Of a stretch of DNA of 64,000 nucleotides, positions 15,811 to 23,803 are shown one piece after another (position 1 is the stretch's first letter; each line of letters begins with the position of its first letter). The stretch spans positions 41,041 through 105,040 of the forward strand of contig NZ_NTGE01000133.1 of assembly GCF_002291145.1 (NCBI RefSeq), given 5' to 3'. This DNA is from Streptomyces sp. SA15 (lineage in GTDB: Bacteria; Actinomycetota; Actinomycetes; Streptomycetales; Streptomycetaceae). The notes under the pieces are model-generated. The model had not been told where the DNA came from. It ran no database searches and worked only from the letters and a program-made list of their open reading frames with translations. A program made the position numbers and the translations under genes.

Positions 15811-17016
15811 CTAGAGCTGGAGATCGCCGTCGACCAGACGCCCCAGGATCAGCGCGATGCGCAACGTGAACGCCGAACGTACATCGGACGGTGACCAGCC
15901 GGTGACGTCAGTCACACGTCGAAGCCGGTAGCGCACGGTGTTGGGATGGACGAAGAGCATCCTGGCCGCCCCCTCCAAACTACTCGCCTGTTCGAGATAG
16001 ACGGAGAGCGTTTCCAGGAGCGCGGAGCCGGCTTCCTCCAATGGTCTGTAGATCTCCTCCACCAGCTGCTCACGGGCCGCGGGGTCACCGGCGATCGCGC
16101 GCTCCGGCAGCAGATCGTCCGCGAGTACCGGCCGCGGGGCGTCCTGCCAGGCAGAACACGCCTTCAGCCCGGCGGCCGCGGCCTGCGCGGAGCGGGTCGC
16201 GGCGAGCAGATCGGGTACGACGGGACCCGCCACCACCGGCCCGGCGGCGAACGGCCCGATCAGCGACTTGGCGACCGCGAGCGGATTGTCGCTGCCCCCC
16301 GCGATGACCACGAGCCGGGTCCCGAGCACGCCGGTGAGGACCTGCAGCTTGGCGTGCCGGGCGGCCCGCCGGATGGCCTCGACGGTCAGTTCGCTGTCAC
16401 CGTCGGGAGCGGTGCCCAACACCACGCACACATGCTCGGGCGAGTTCCAGCCGAGCGCGGCGGCCCGGCTGACGGCCCCCTCGTCGGCCTCGCCGCTGAG
16501 CACGGCGTTCACGACGAGCGACTCCAGCCGCGCGTCCCAGGCACCGCGTGCCTCGGCGGCCTGCGCGTACACCTGGGCGGTGGCGAAGGCGATCTCCCGG
16601 GCGTACACGAGCAGCGCCTCGCGCAGGATGCCCTCGTCCCCCGGAGCCGCCACCTCGTCGATGGCGGACTCCATGACCTCGATGGTGGTGCGCACCATCT
16701 CGACGGTCTGGCGCAGCGTGATGGCCCTGGTCAGCTCGCGTGGCGCGGTCCCGAAGACATCGGTGGAGATGGCCTGCGGGGCGTCCGGGTGCCGGAACCA
16801 CTCGGTGAAGGCGGCGATACCGGCCTGCGCGACGAGCCCGATCCAGGAACGGTTCTCCGGGGGCATCGCCCGGTACCACGGCAGCGTCTCGTCCATGCGC
16901 GCGATGGCCTGCGCGGCGAGACGGCCGGACGACTTCTCCAGCCGCTTCAGGGTCGCGGTGTGTGCGTGGACGTCGGGCGCTGTGGAGCCGTTGCGGCGGG
17001 TTTCGGGTTCGGGCAC
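15811..17016 (-). CDS. fasR: FasR, PucR-type activator of fatty-acid synthesis genes
   Basis: 401 residues. The N-terminal two thirds are a long sensor region (FRHPDAPQAISTDVFGTAPREL onward) and the C-terminus holds the PucR-type helix-turn-helix (SSLEGAARMLFVHPNTVRYR at about 355-375). Its place directly before fabD-fabH-acpP-fabF and its domain layout match the fatty-acid synthesis activator FasR of streptomycetes. The GTG at 17016 is the likely start; AAGGCAG is a weak site upstream. It is divergent from the pirin gene at 17090. Confidence 0.88.
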   Translation of the reverse strand: MPEPETRRNGSTAPDVHAHTATLKRLEKSSGRLAAQAIARMDETLPWYRAMPPENRSWIGLVAQAGIAAFTEWFRHPDAPQAISTDVFGTAPRELTRAITLRQTVEMVRTTIEVMESAIDEVAAPGDEGILREALLVYAREIAFATAQVYAQAAEARGAWDARLESLVVNAVLSGEADEGAVSRAAALGWNSPEHVCVVLGTAPDGDSELTVEAIRRAARHAKLQVLTGVLGTRLVVIAGGSDNPLAVAKSLIGPFAAGPVVAGPVVPDLLAATRSAQAAAAGLKACSAWQDAPRPVLADDLLPERAIAGDPAAREQLVEEIYRPLEEAGSALLETLSVYLEQASSLEGAARMLFVHPNTVRYRLRRVTDVTGWSPSDVRSAFTLRIALILGRLVDGDLQL

Positions 17017-17089
17017 GGGACAAGACTGCCTTATCCGGACGGGAGTGCGCGTCGCCGGGTGGCAGGTGAGGGCTACGGTGGTCCACGTG

Positions 17090-17764
17090 ATGGACGTACG
17101 GCGCGCCACGCAGCGCTACCCAGGCGGCGACCCGGGGACCGGAATCCAATCCCTCCACGCCTTCTCCTTCGGCCCGCACTACGACCCCGACAACCTCCGC
17201 TTCGGCGCGCTGATCGCCTGCAACGAGGAGCGGCTCGCCCCCGGCGCAGGCTTCGACGAGCACCCGCACAGTCACACCGAGATCGTGACGTGGGTGGTCG
17301 AGGGCGAACTGACCCACCGCGACTCCACGGGCCACGAGACGGTCGTACGCCCCGGCGACGTCCAGCGCCTGAGCTCCGCGGCGGGCGTCCGGCACGTCGA
17401 ACGCAACGACGGCCCGGCCCCCCTGACCTTCGTCCAGATGTGGCTGGCCCCGCTGGAGCCCGGCGGCGACCCCTCCTACGAGATCGTCCACGGCATCGCG
17501 GACTCGACGCCGTACGCGGTCCCCGAGGCGGGCGCGATGCTCCACGTACGGCGCCTGACGGCGGGGGAGCGGACGGCGGTGCCGGACGGGGTGTACGTGT
17601 ACGTGCACGTCGTACGGGGGGAAGTGGGCCTGGACGACGAGCGGTTGGGGCCGGGTGACGCGGCGCGGATCACGGAGGCGAAGGATCTGGAGGCGGTGGG
17701 GGTGACGGAAGCGGAACTGCTGATGTGGGAGATGACGGCGCTCTCCGGCGCGTCCGGCCTTTGA
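17090..17764 (+). CDS. Pirin-family cupin protein
   Basis: 224 residues, a bicupin of the pirin/YhhW type. The metal-binding set is visible: His58 and His60 in DEHPHSHTEI, His102 and Glu104 in VRHVERND. Some relatives are quercetin 2,3-dioxygenases and others are redox-sensing regulators, so function here is open. Either GTG 17087 or ATG 17090 can start; a TACGGT -10 lies 7 nt before the GTG, indicating a leaderless message. The last codons (ending GCGTCCGGCCTTTGA) resemble the start of the intergenic repeat that follows, suggesting the repeat family supplied the current stop. Confidence 0.85.
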   Translation: MDVRRATQRYPGGDPGTGIQSLHAFSFGPHYDPDNLRFGALIACNEERLAPGAGFDEHPHSHTEIVTWVVEGELTHRDSTGHETVVRPGDVQRLSSAAGVRHVERNDGPAPLTFVQMWLAPLEPGGDPSYEIVHGIADSTPYAVPEAGAMLHVRRLTAGERTAVPDGVYVYVHVVRGEVGLDDERLGPGDAARITEAKDLEAVGVTEAELLMWEMTALSGASGL

Positions 17765-17803
17765 CGACGAGCGGGCGAACTTTCGGCGCCGGTCCGCATC
17801 ATC

Positions 17804-17905
17804 CAGCCCGTCCGGCGTTTGAGGACGAGGCCCTTTGGGCCGAAGCGGGGTCTGGGGGCGGCAGCCCCCAGGGACGGGACGGGTAGGGGCGGAGGGGGCG
17901 AAAAA
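17804..17905. repeat. Streptomyces intergenic repeat, copy 2
   Basis: Second copy of the element at 1207-1310, with the same CAGCCCGTCCGGCGTTTGAG start, CTGGGGGC/GCCCCCAG-type hairpin and GGGGCGGAGGGGGCGAAA end. It lies between the convergent pirin and serine hydrolase genes, where it could act as a bidirectional terminator. A degenerate half copy overlaps the pirin stop at about 17750-17770. Confidence 0.8.
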
Positions 17906-17929
17906 CCCCCGCGGTACCCCCCGCCGACC

Positions 17930-18751
17930 TCAGCCCCGCAACTCCGCCAGCACAGCATCCGTGAACACCGGCCACGCCTCGATCGCCCAGGGTCCGAAGG
18001 CACGGTCGGTCAGCGCCACGCACGCCACGCCCGCGTCGGGGTCGATCCACAGGAACGTGCCGGATTGCCCGAAATGCCCGAACGTACGCGACGAAGACGA
18101 AGCCCCCGTCCAGTGCGGCGACTTGCCGTCCCGGATCTCGAACCCCAGTCCCCAGTCGTTCGGGCTCTGGTGCCCGTACCCCGGCAGCACCCCCTTCGTC
18201 CCCGGGTACTGCACCGACATCGCCTCCGCGACCGTACGAGGATCCAGCAGCCGCGGCGCCTGCACCTCCGCCGCGAACCGCACAAGGTCCTCCACACTCG
18301 ACACGCCGTCCTTCGCGGGAGAGCCCTCCAGAGTCGTCGAGGCCATACCCAGCGGCTCCAGCACCGCCTGCCGCAGATACTCGCCGAACGGAATGTCCGT
18401 CGCCTTGGCGATATGGTCCCCGAGCTGTTCGAACCCGGCGTTGGAGTACAGCCGCCGCTCCCCGGGCGCCGCAGTCACCCGGTGCTCGTCGAAGGCCAGC
18501 CCCGAGGTGTGCGCGAGCAGATGACGCACCGTCGCCCCGGGCGGCCCGGCCGGCTCGTCGAGGTCGACCGCCCCCTCCTCGTACGCGACGAGAACGGCGT
18601 ACGCGGCGAGCGGCTTGGTGACCGAGGCCAGCGGAAAACGCCGCCCGACCGGACCGTGGGTCCCCAGGACCGTCCCGTCGGCCCGCACCACACCCGCCGC
18701 CGCGGTGGGAACCGGCCAGTTTTCGATCAACGCGAGGCTCTGCAAGGACAT
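17930..18751 (-). CDS. Serine hydrolase, beta-lactamase/DD-peptidase fold
   Basis: 273 residues with the class C beta-lactamase-like motifs SxxK (S43-V-T-K46), YSN (102-104) and HFGQSGT as the KTG-equivalent. There is no signal peptide, so it is probably a cytoplasmic esterase or peptidase rather than a true beta-lactamase. A TAGGCT hexamer 6 nt before the ATG hints at a leaderless transcript, although the gene also lies only 18 nt after the GNAT gene and could be cotranscribed. Confidence 0.85.
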   Translation of the reverse strand: MSLQSLALIENWPVPTAAAGVVRADGTVLGTHGPVGRRFPLASVTKPLAAYAVLVAYEEGAVDLDEPAGPPGATVRHLLAHTSGLAFDEHRVTAAPGERRLYSNAGFEQLGDHIAKATDIPFGEYLRQAVLEPLGMASTTLEGSPAKDGVSSVEDLVRFAAEVQAPRLLDPRTVAEAMSVQYPGTKGVLPGYGHQSPNDWGLGFEIRDGKSPHWTGASSSSRTFGHFGQSGTFLWIDPDAGVACVALTDRAFGPWAIEAWPVFTDAVLAELRG

Positions 18752-18769
18752 GCGTCGAGCCTAAGCCGC

Positions 18770-19243
18770 TCAGAGCACCAGTCCCATCGCGGGGTCCGGC
18801 TTGCGGACGAAGCCGAGGGCCGCGTACAGCGGCTCGGCCTCCTTGGAGGCGGTGAGGAGGACCTGTCCGGCTCCCCGCTCGCGGAACCACGCGAGCAGTT
18901 CCTCCATGCACGCGCGCGCGTACCCGCGGCGCCGCGCGTCCGGGTCGGTGGCGACGCTGAAGACGTACCCGGACAGCCCGCGCGGATTGCTGGCCTTCCC
19001 GATCCGGTAGTCGATCGTCCCGACCACCAGCGCCGCGAGCGACCCCGGCCGCTCCGGATGGTCGACGACGAACGCCGCGAAGTCCCCGTCGGGCTCGGCC
19101 AGTCGGCCCCGCAGGGCCGGCAGGGACTCCGCGTGCCACGCCGTGTCCGCGGCATCCGGTCGGTCCATCGAATCGATCATCACCTGGCGCAGACGCAGCA
19201 CTTCCTCCGCGTCCTCGGCCGCAGCACGTCGTACAAGACTCAT
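18770..19243 (-). CDS. GNAT-family N-acetyltransferase
   Basis: 157 residues spanning one acetyltransferase domain. The acetyl-CoA loop is VATDPDARRRGYARACMEEL at about 99-118 (the R/Q-x-x-G-x-G/A motif), with the terminal AEPLYAALGFVRKPD motif. Substrate unknown. The -10 TAGCGT lies 7 nt before the ATG, so the message is probably leaderless; it diverges from the MerR gene and shares its ~100-bp control region. Confidence 0.85.
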   Translation of the reverse strand: MSLVRRAAAEDAEEVLRLRQVMIDSMDRPDAADTAWHAESLPALRGRLAEPDGDFAAFVVDHPERPGSLAALVVGTIDYRIGKASNPRGLSGYVFSVATDPDARRRGYARACMEELLAWFRERGAGQVLLTASKEAEPLYAALGFVRKPDPAMGLVL

Positions 19244-19302
19244 GTCCCGCACGCTAGTCAGGCACCTTGTGACGTGTCCTGCCGATTTCTTACCGGTTCC
19301 GC

Positions 19303-19340
19303 TTGCTTGGAGTGCACTCCAAGGTCCTAGCGTTGAGGCC
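19303..19340 (+). promoter_or_regulatory. MerR-type autoregulated promoter
   Basis: -35 TTGCTT (19303-19308), 19-bp spacer, -10 TAGCGT (19328-19333). The spacer is filled by the palindrome CTTGGAGTGCACTCCAAG (19306-19323). The MerR ATG at 19341 is 7 nt after the -10, so transcription starts at or next to the initiation codon. Confidence 0.8.
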
Positions 19341-19802
19341 ATGACGGTGATGGAGACCACGGGTACCAGGACCGACAGCTGTGCCGCCCCGCAGCAGGCC
19401 GGGCGGCGTCCGGAAGGCCAGGACAGCTACACGATCAGCGAGGTCGTCGCGATCACCGGTCTGACCGCGCACACGCTGCGCTGGTACGAGCGCATCGGCC
19501 TGATGCCGCACATAGACCGCTCGCACACGGGGCAGCGCCGCTACAGCAACCGCGACCTCGACTGGCTCGACCTCGTCGGCAAGCTGCGGCTGACGGGCAT
19601 GCCGGTCGCCGACATGGTGCGGTACGCGGATCTGGTGCGCGAGGGCGACCACACCTACGGCGACCGGTTCGAGCTGCTGAAGGCGACCCGCCAGGACGTC
19701 CTGGCCCGGATGGCCGAGCTTCAGGACACGCTCGCCTTCCTCGACCGGAAGATCGGTTTCTACGCGGACGCCGGGCGGGCCCTGGCGTCGGAGAGGTCCT
19801 GA
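19341..19802 (+). CDS. MerR-family regulator of the adjacent aldo-keto reductase
   Basis: 153 residues: a non-conserved ~27-residue start, a MerR winged helix (YTISEVVAITGLTAHTLRWY, residues 30-49, then ERIGLMPHIDR) and a dimerisation helix ending in TLAFLDRKIGFY. No metal-binding Cys cluster is present, so it is unlikely to be a metal sensor; small-molecule or aldehyde sensing is more plausible given its partner. Start 19341 is set by the leaderless promoter. Its stop overlaps the aldo-keto reductase start (TGATG), so the two are translationally coupled and probably controlled by the MerR protein at its own promoter. Confidence 0.88.
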   Translation: MTVMETTGTRTDSCAAPQQAGRRPEGQDSYTISEVVAITGLTAHTLRWYERIGLMPHIDRSHTGQRRYSNRDLDWLDLVGKLRLTGMPVADMVRYADLVREGDHTYGDRFELLKATRQDVLARMAELQDTLAFLDRKIGFYADAGRALASERS

Positions 19803-20818
19803 TGACGGACAGCAAGATCCCCGCGGTCCAGCTCGGCGACGGTGGCCCCGAGGTCGGCGTACAAGGCCTCGGCTGTATGGGAATGAGTTTCGCGTACGGC
19901 CCCACGGACGCGGGCGAGTCGCGGGCCACCCTGGAGCGCGCCCTGGAACTCGGCGTCACTCTCTACGACACGGCGGACGCCTACGGCGCGGGGGAGAACG
20001 AGAAGTTCCTCTCGCCCTTCTTCAAGGCGCACCGGGACGAGGTCGTCATCGCCACGAAGTTCGCCCTGTCGATCCCGCCGGACGACCCGACGACACGGGT
20101 CATCCGCAACGACCGGCCGTACATCCGCCAGAGCGTCGAGGCCAGCCTGAAGCGCCTGGACGTCGATGTGATCGACCTCTACTACATGCACCGGCGCGAT
20201 GTGAACGTGCCGATCGAGGAGACCGTCGGCGCGATGGCCGAGCTGGTGCGCGAGGGCAAGGTCAAGCACCTCGGTCTGAGCGAGGTCACGGCCGACGAGC
20301 TGCGCGCCGCGCAGGGCGTGCACCCGATCGCCGCCGTGCAGTCGGAGTGGTCCCTGTTCAGCCGGGACATCGAGGCGTACGTGGTGCCGGCGGCCCGTGA
20401 ACTGGGCGTGGCCCTGGTGCCGTACTCGCCGCTGGGCCGGGGCTTCCTCGCGGGCACCTTCGTGAACGCCGAGAAGGACCTGACCTCGGACGACTTCCGC
20501 CGCACCCACCCCCGCTTCACCGGCGACAACGCGACCGCCAACGCGGCCCTCCTGGAGCCGGTACGCAAGGTGGCCGAGGCCCACGGGGTCTCGCTCGGGC
20601 AGATCGCGCTGGCGTGGGTACAGCAGCAGGCACGGATGCACGGCCTGCCGGTCGTCCCGATCCCGGGCACCCGCAAGGTCACCCGCATCGAGGAGAACAC
20701 GGCGGCCACGAGGATCACGCTGAGCCCGCAGGACATGGCCCTGCTGGAGCCGATCGCGGCACAGGTGGCGGGCACGCGCTACCCCGACATGTCCTTCGCT
20801 TCCGCAGGCAGGGAGTAG
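19802..20818 (+). CDS. Aldo-keto reductase
   Basis: 338 residues with the full (alpha/beta)8 aldo-keto reductase fold. The catalytic tetrad is Asp56, Tyr61, Lys86 and His130 (YDTADAYGAGENE, ATKF, YYMHRRD), and the NADPH site is VPIPGTRKVTRIEENT at about 277-292. Best match by style is the AKR11/AKR13 group. It reduces aldehydes or ketones with NADPH; the substrate is not readable. It is expressed from the MerR operon with a 1-nt overlap, suggesting a detoxification role. Confidence 0.9.
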   Translation: MTDSKIPAVQLGDGGPEVGVQGLGCMGMSFAYGPTDAGESRATLERALELGVTLYDTADAYGAGENEKFLSPFFKAHRDEVVIATKFALSIPPDDPTTRVIRNDRPYIRQSVEASLKRLDVDVIDLYYMHRRDVNVPIEETVGAMAELVREGKVKHLGLSEVTADELRAAQGVHPIAAVQSEWSLFSRDIEAYVVPAARELGVALVPYSPLGRGFLAGTFVNAEKDLTSDDFRRTHPRFTGDNATANAALLEPVRKVAEAHGVSLGQIALAWVQQQARMHGLPVVPIPGTRKVTRIEENTAATRITLSPQDMALLEPIAAQVAGTRYPDMSFASAGRE

Positions 20819-20825
20819 GAGCCTT

Positions 20826-21680
20826 CTACAGCTCCGCCAACAACTCCGCCTTCTTCACCGAGAACTCCTCGTCCGTCACCAGCCCGGCCTGGTGCAGCTC
20901 TCCCAAGTGACGGATCCGCTCGGCGATGTCGGCGGGGTCCCGGCGTGGCCCTCCGGAGGGCAGTGCGGGAACCGCCCCGGACTCCCGTACGGCCGCCAGC
21001 ACAGCCGCGGCGAACGGCAGCGACTCGTGCACCGGACCGTACCCCAGCCCGAACACCACAGCCGCCGGATCCTGATCCGCCTGCGCGGGCGGCGCGGCCA
21101 CATCGCGCCGCAGCAACCGCAGATGCCCCTCGAAGACCTCGGGGGACCGCCACTCGACGCCCGTCAGGTCGGCGACCGGGAAACTCTGGTCGCCGGCCTT
21201 CCACTTCGCCGACGACGCCCCCGTCCAGAACCACCGGTAGTGCACGGTCCGTCCGTCGAAGGACGCCTTCCCGTCGTACGCCTTGAACTGCAACGGCACT
21301 TCAGGCGCCGGCACCAGAAACCGCTCGGCCGGCTCGTCGCCCGCCTTGCTCAACTGCGCCCGCAGTTCGTCGGCGTAGTACTCGGCGAGCGTCTCCTTGT
21401 CGGCCGGCAGCACCAGCCGATACGGATCGGAGCTCTCCTTGAGCTGCCCCGCGGCCGCCTCCATCAGCGGATCGGCGCCGGGCCTCGGCTCGGCACGCAG
21501 CACCACGGTCCCGCGCCTGCCCGGGGTGAGCGTCACCCCCGAGAGCGCCGACAGCGGGACACGGCGCTCGCCGAGCGCCTGGAACAGCTTGGGTGTTCGC
21601 ATCCCCCGTTCGTAGCGGATGAGCACGGAGTCGGACTCGAACTCCCAGGCGGCATGAAATCCGGCCAGTACGTCACCCAT
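20826..21680 (-). CDS. DUF4429 protein with C-terminal SHOCT domain
   Basis: 284 residues. Two DUF4429 units (about 1-125 and 135-215) begin MGDVLAGFHAAWEFESDSVL and FKAYDGKASFDGRTVHYRWF, each PH-like. The end is a SHOCT helical hairpin, DIAERIRHLGELHQAGLVTD onward, often found where a protein binds membranes or oligomerises. ATG 21680 is chosen because the family starts MGDVLAG and a TACGAT -10 lies 7 nt upstream, so the transcript is probably leaderless. Function unknown. It converges with the aldo-keto reductase (7-nt gap). Confidence 0.8.
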   Translation of the reverse strand: MGDVLAGFHAAWEFESDSVLIRYERGMRTPKLFQALGERRVPLSALSGVTLTPGRRGTVVLRAEPRPGADPLMEAAAGQLKESSDPYRLVLPADKETLAEYYADELRAQLSKAGDEPAERFLVPAPEVPLQFKAYDGKASFDGRTVHYRWFWTGASSAKWKAGDQSFPVADLTGVEWRSPEVFEGHLRLLRRDVAAPPAQADQDPAAVVFGLGYGPVHESLPFAAAVLAAVRESGAVPALPSGGPRRDPADIAERIRHLGELHQAGLVTDEEFSVKKAELLAEL

Positions 21681-21746
21681 GCGGCTCATCGTATGCGGCA
21701 CGAGCACCTTCGTCCCCTCCCCGTACAGACCGCAGTTCCTGCGCCT

Positions 21747-22964
21747 CTACGCGCGTCCGGCCGTCGTCGTGTCGGACAAACCCTCCCGGCAGGCCGCCGT
21801 ATCGCCCGCGCAGTGCACCGAGCGGTATGCGCCAGTGCCGATCTCCGCGAAGTTCAGCAGGCTCTCCGTGCCCGGTTCGAAATAGCCGCTGTGCCCGTCC
21901 GCGCCGCGCGCCGACAGCACTCGCGCGCCGAACGCCGAGGACATCGGGTCGGCCCCGTGGCCGAACCCGCCGACCTCCAGGTACGGCACGTCCTGGACCC
22001 AGTCGTCGGCGTCCCGCATCGCCCATACCTGGGCTGAGGTGTGCAGGTGGGAGGCCGTCGCGGCACGCATTCCGGGGCTTCCGGCCACCGCTATGTCGGC
22101 CACCCGGTCCGGCAGCGTGCGGGCGGCGAGGCCGCACACCACGGAGCCGTAGCTGTGGCAGAACAGGGAGACGGGGGAGCTGCCGGGCAGCCCGCGCAGC
22201 AGCGCGTTCAGCCGGACGGCGCCCTCCGCCGCGCGCATCGCGGTGGCCGAGTCGATGCCGAGTCCGTCGGGCGCGGTGTAGTCGGCCCAGGCGATCACTG
22301 CCGTAGGCGTCGTGGGGCTCGCGGCGCGCTCGGCGGCGTACAGGGACTCGGCCATGCCGACGGGCGCGGAGTACTTGCGGTACGTGCGCTGGAAGGTGAG
22401 CAGGTCGGTGTCGACGCCGGGGACGACGACGGAGACCCGCTCGGCCTTGTTCAGGCTGCCGAAGACCTCGGCGACCCGGCCCTGGCCGGCGGGGTCGAAG
22501 GCGAGGATGCGGCGGCCCTTGGTCAACAGCGCCTCGTAGCGGTGCATACGGCGGCCCGCCTCCCGCTGCCCGTCCGGGGTGAGCCGGGTGTCGTGCATGC
22601 GTTTCAGCTCGACCTTGCGGGCCTGCCCGAGCGCGATGCGGTTGGCCTGGTAGCGCAACTCGACAGGGGCGCCGTTCATGTTGCCGACCGCTAGCGGGTA
22701 GCGCCGGGCGAGATCCGTGCGCTCGTGTGCGGTGAGCGAGGCGAAGAAACGGGAGAGCAGGCCGGGGGCCGCGTCCGGGTCCGGCAGCCGGTGCCCGTGG
22801 AGGCGTCCGTCCTCCCATTCGCTGAGCGAGGACTGCAGGGCGGTGGTGCTCCGCTGGGTGCGCAGTGCGGTCCAGCCGGTGGTCGCCAGCATCACGAACA
22901 CGACGGCCAGCGCGAGCAGTGCGCGCCAGACGTTCAGTTGCGGAGAGGTATCGAAGGAAGTCAC
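21747..22964 (-). CDS. DUF1023-type alpha/beta hydrolase, membrane anchored
   Basis: 405 residues with one N-terminal transmembrane segment (about 13-34) and no cleavage site, so the rest faces outside. The C-terminal half is an alpha/beta hydrolase of the DUF1023 type: VSVVVPGVDTDLLTFQ, the nucleophile elbow FCHSYGSVV, and a late DGHSGYF that supplies the His. These are common surface proteins of streptomycetes with unknown substrates. GTG 22964 has no Shine-Dalgarno; a TAGTGT hexamer lies 9 nt upstream. Confidence 0.82.
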   Translation of the reverse strand: MTSFDTSPQLNVWRALLALAVVFVMLATTGWTALRTQRSTTALQSSLSEWEDGRLHGHRLPDPDAAPGLLSRFFASLTAHERTDLARRYPLAVGNMNGAPVELRYQANRIALGQARKVELKRMHDTRLTPDGQREAGRRMHRYEALLTKGRRILAFDPAGQGRVAEVFGSLNKAERVSVVVPGVDTDLLTFQRTYRKYSAPVGMAESLYAAERAASPTTPTAVIAWADYTAPDGLGIDSATAMRAAEGAVRLNALLRGLPGSSPVSLFCHSYGSVVCGLAARTLPDRVADIAVAGSPGMRAATASHLHTSAQVWAMRDADDWVQDVPYLEVGGFGHGADPMSSAFGARVLSARGADGHSGYFEPGTESLLNFAEIGTGAYRSVHCAGDTAACREGLSDTTTAGRA

Positions 22965-23046
22965 TGAAAGGACACACTAGGAGAACGACAGGGTCTCGCG
23001 TTAACCGAGTGGTACGGATCACGTTTCGATATCGGTGACGCGGATC

Positions 23047-23688
23047 TCACGTCGTACGCCAGTTCCCCAGGAGCGGCGGACCCACCTGATCGAGGTACGA
23101 CGCGGTCAGCTCGCGCATGGCCTCCATGCTGAAATCCTCCCCCACCGACCACATCCGCTCGGTCACCCGGACCACGCCGCTGAAGACGGCCACCACGAGG
23201 CGCGGCCGCGGGTCCGCGTCCACGTCGAGCCCCTCGCGCGCGGCGATGATGCGCGCGGTCTCCTCCTCCAGCTCCGCCGAGCGCCGCAGGTGGGCGGCGA
23301 GCAGGGCGGGCGACGACTCGATCATCCGATAGGTGCGCATGTGGAGTTCGAGCGGCACCACCCGCTCGATGGCTTCGCCGATGGTGTCCCAGCTCTCCAG
23401 GACGGCCCGGCGCATCGCCTCCAGCGGGGCCTCGTGCGGCGGGCGGCCGCGCAGGGCCTCGACGAAGTGCGACTCCGCGATCCGCGGCACGAAGAACGCC
23501 ACGTCCTCCTTGCTCGCGAAGTAACGGAAGAAGGTGCGCTGCGAGACGTCGACGGCTTCGGCGATGTCATCGACGGTGGTCTGTTCGTAGCCGCGGGTGG
23601 CGAACAGTTCGATGGCGGCCCGCAGCAGCGCGTCCTGGGTGCGCTGCTTCTTGCGCTCGCGCAGACCCGGTGGCGATGCCGTGTCCAT
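23047..23688 (-). CDS. TetR-family repressor of the divergent exporter
   Basis: 213 residues with a TetR helix-turn-helix (LLRAAIELFATRGYEQTTVD, then IAEAVDVSQRTFFRYFASKE). The C-terminal part is of the MftR-like all-helical ligand domain. It has a good GGAGAGG site before the ATG. It lies back to back with an MFS drug exporter; a palindrome overlaps the intergenic promoters, so it most likely represses the exporter until a toxic ligand binds. Confidence 0.88.
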   Translation of the reverse strand: MDTASPPGLRERKKQRTQDALLRAAIELFATRGYEQTTVDDIAEAVDVSQRTFFRYFASKEDVAFFVPRIAESHFVEALRGRPPHEAPLEAMRRAVLESWDTIGEAIERVVPLELHMRTYRMIESSPALLAAHLRRSAELEEETARIIAAREGLDVDADPRPRLVVAVFSGVVRVTERMWSVGEDFSMEAMRELTASYLDQVGPPLLGNWRTT

Positions 23689-23730
23689 GGTTCCTCTCCT
23701 TCGAACTGTTTGCCCAGTTCAGACTATCTG

Positions 23731-23803
23731 TAAGTGACGTGTCAGTTACCGACTTGTGAATTGGTTTGTCAACTGTCAGTGGCTGTCATTAGCCTCGACC
23801 GCA
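23731..23803 (+). promoter_or_regulatory. Exporter promoter and TetR operator
   Basis: The near-palindrome TAAGTGAC-GT-GTCAGTTA (23731-23748) is a candidate TetR operator. Downstream lie -35 TTGTCA (23766-23771), an 18-bp spacer and -10 TAGCCT (23790-23795), 7 nt before the exporter ATG at 23803 (leaderless). Several TTGTSA-like half sites overlap the -35. Confidence 0.6.
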
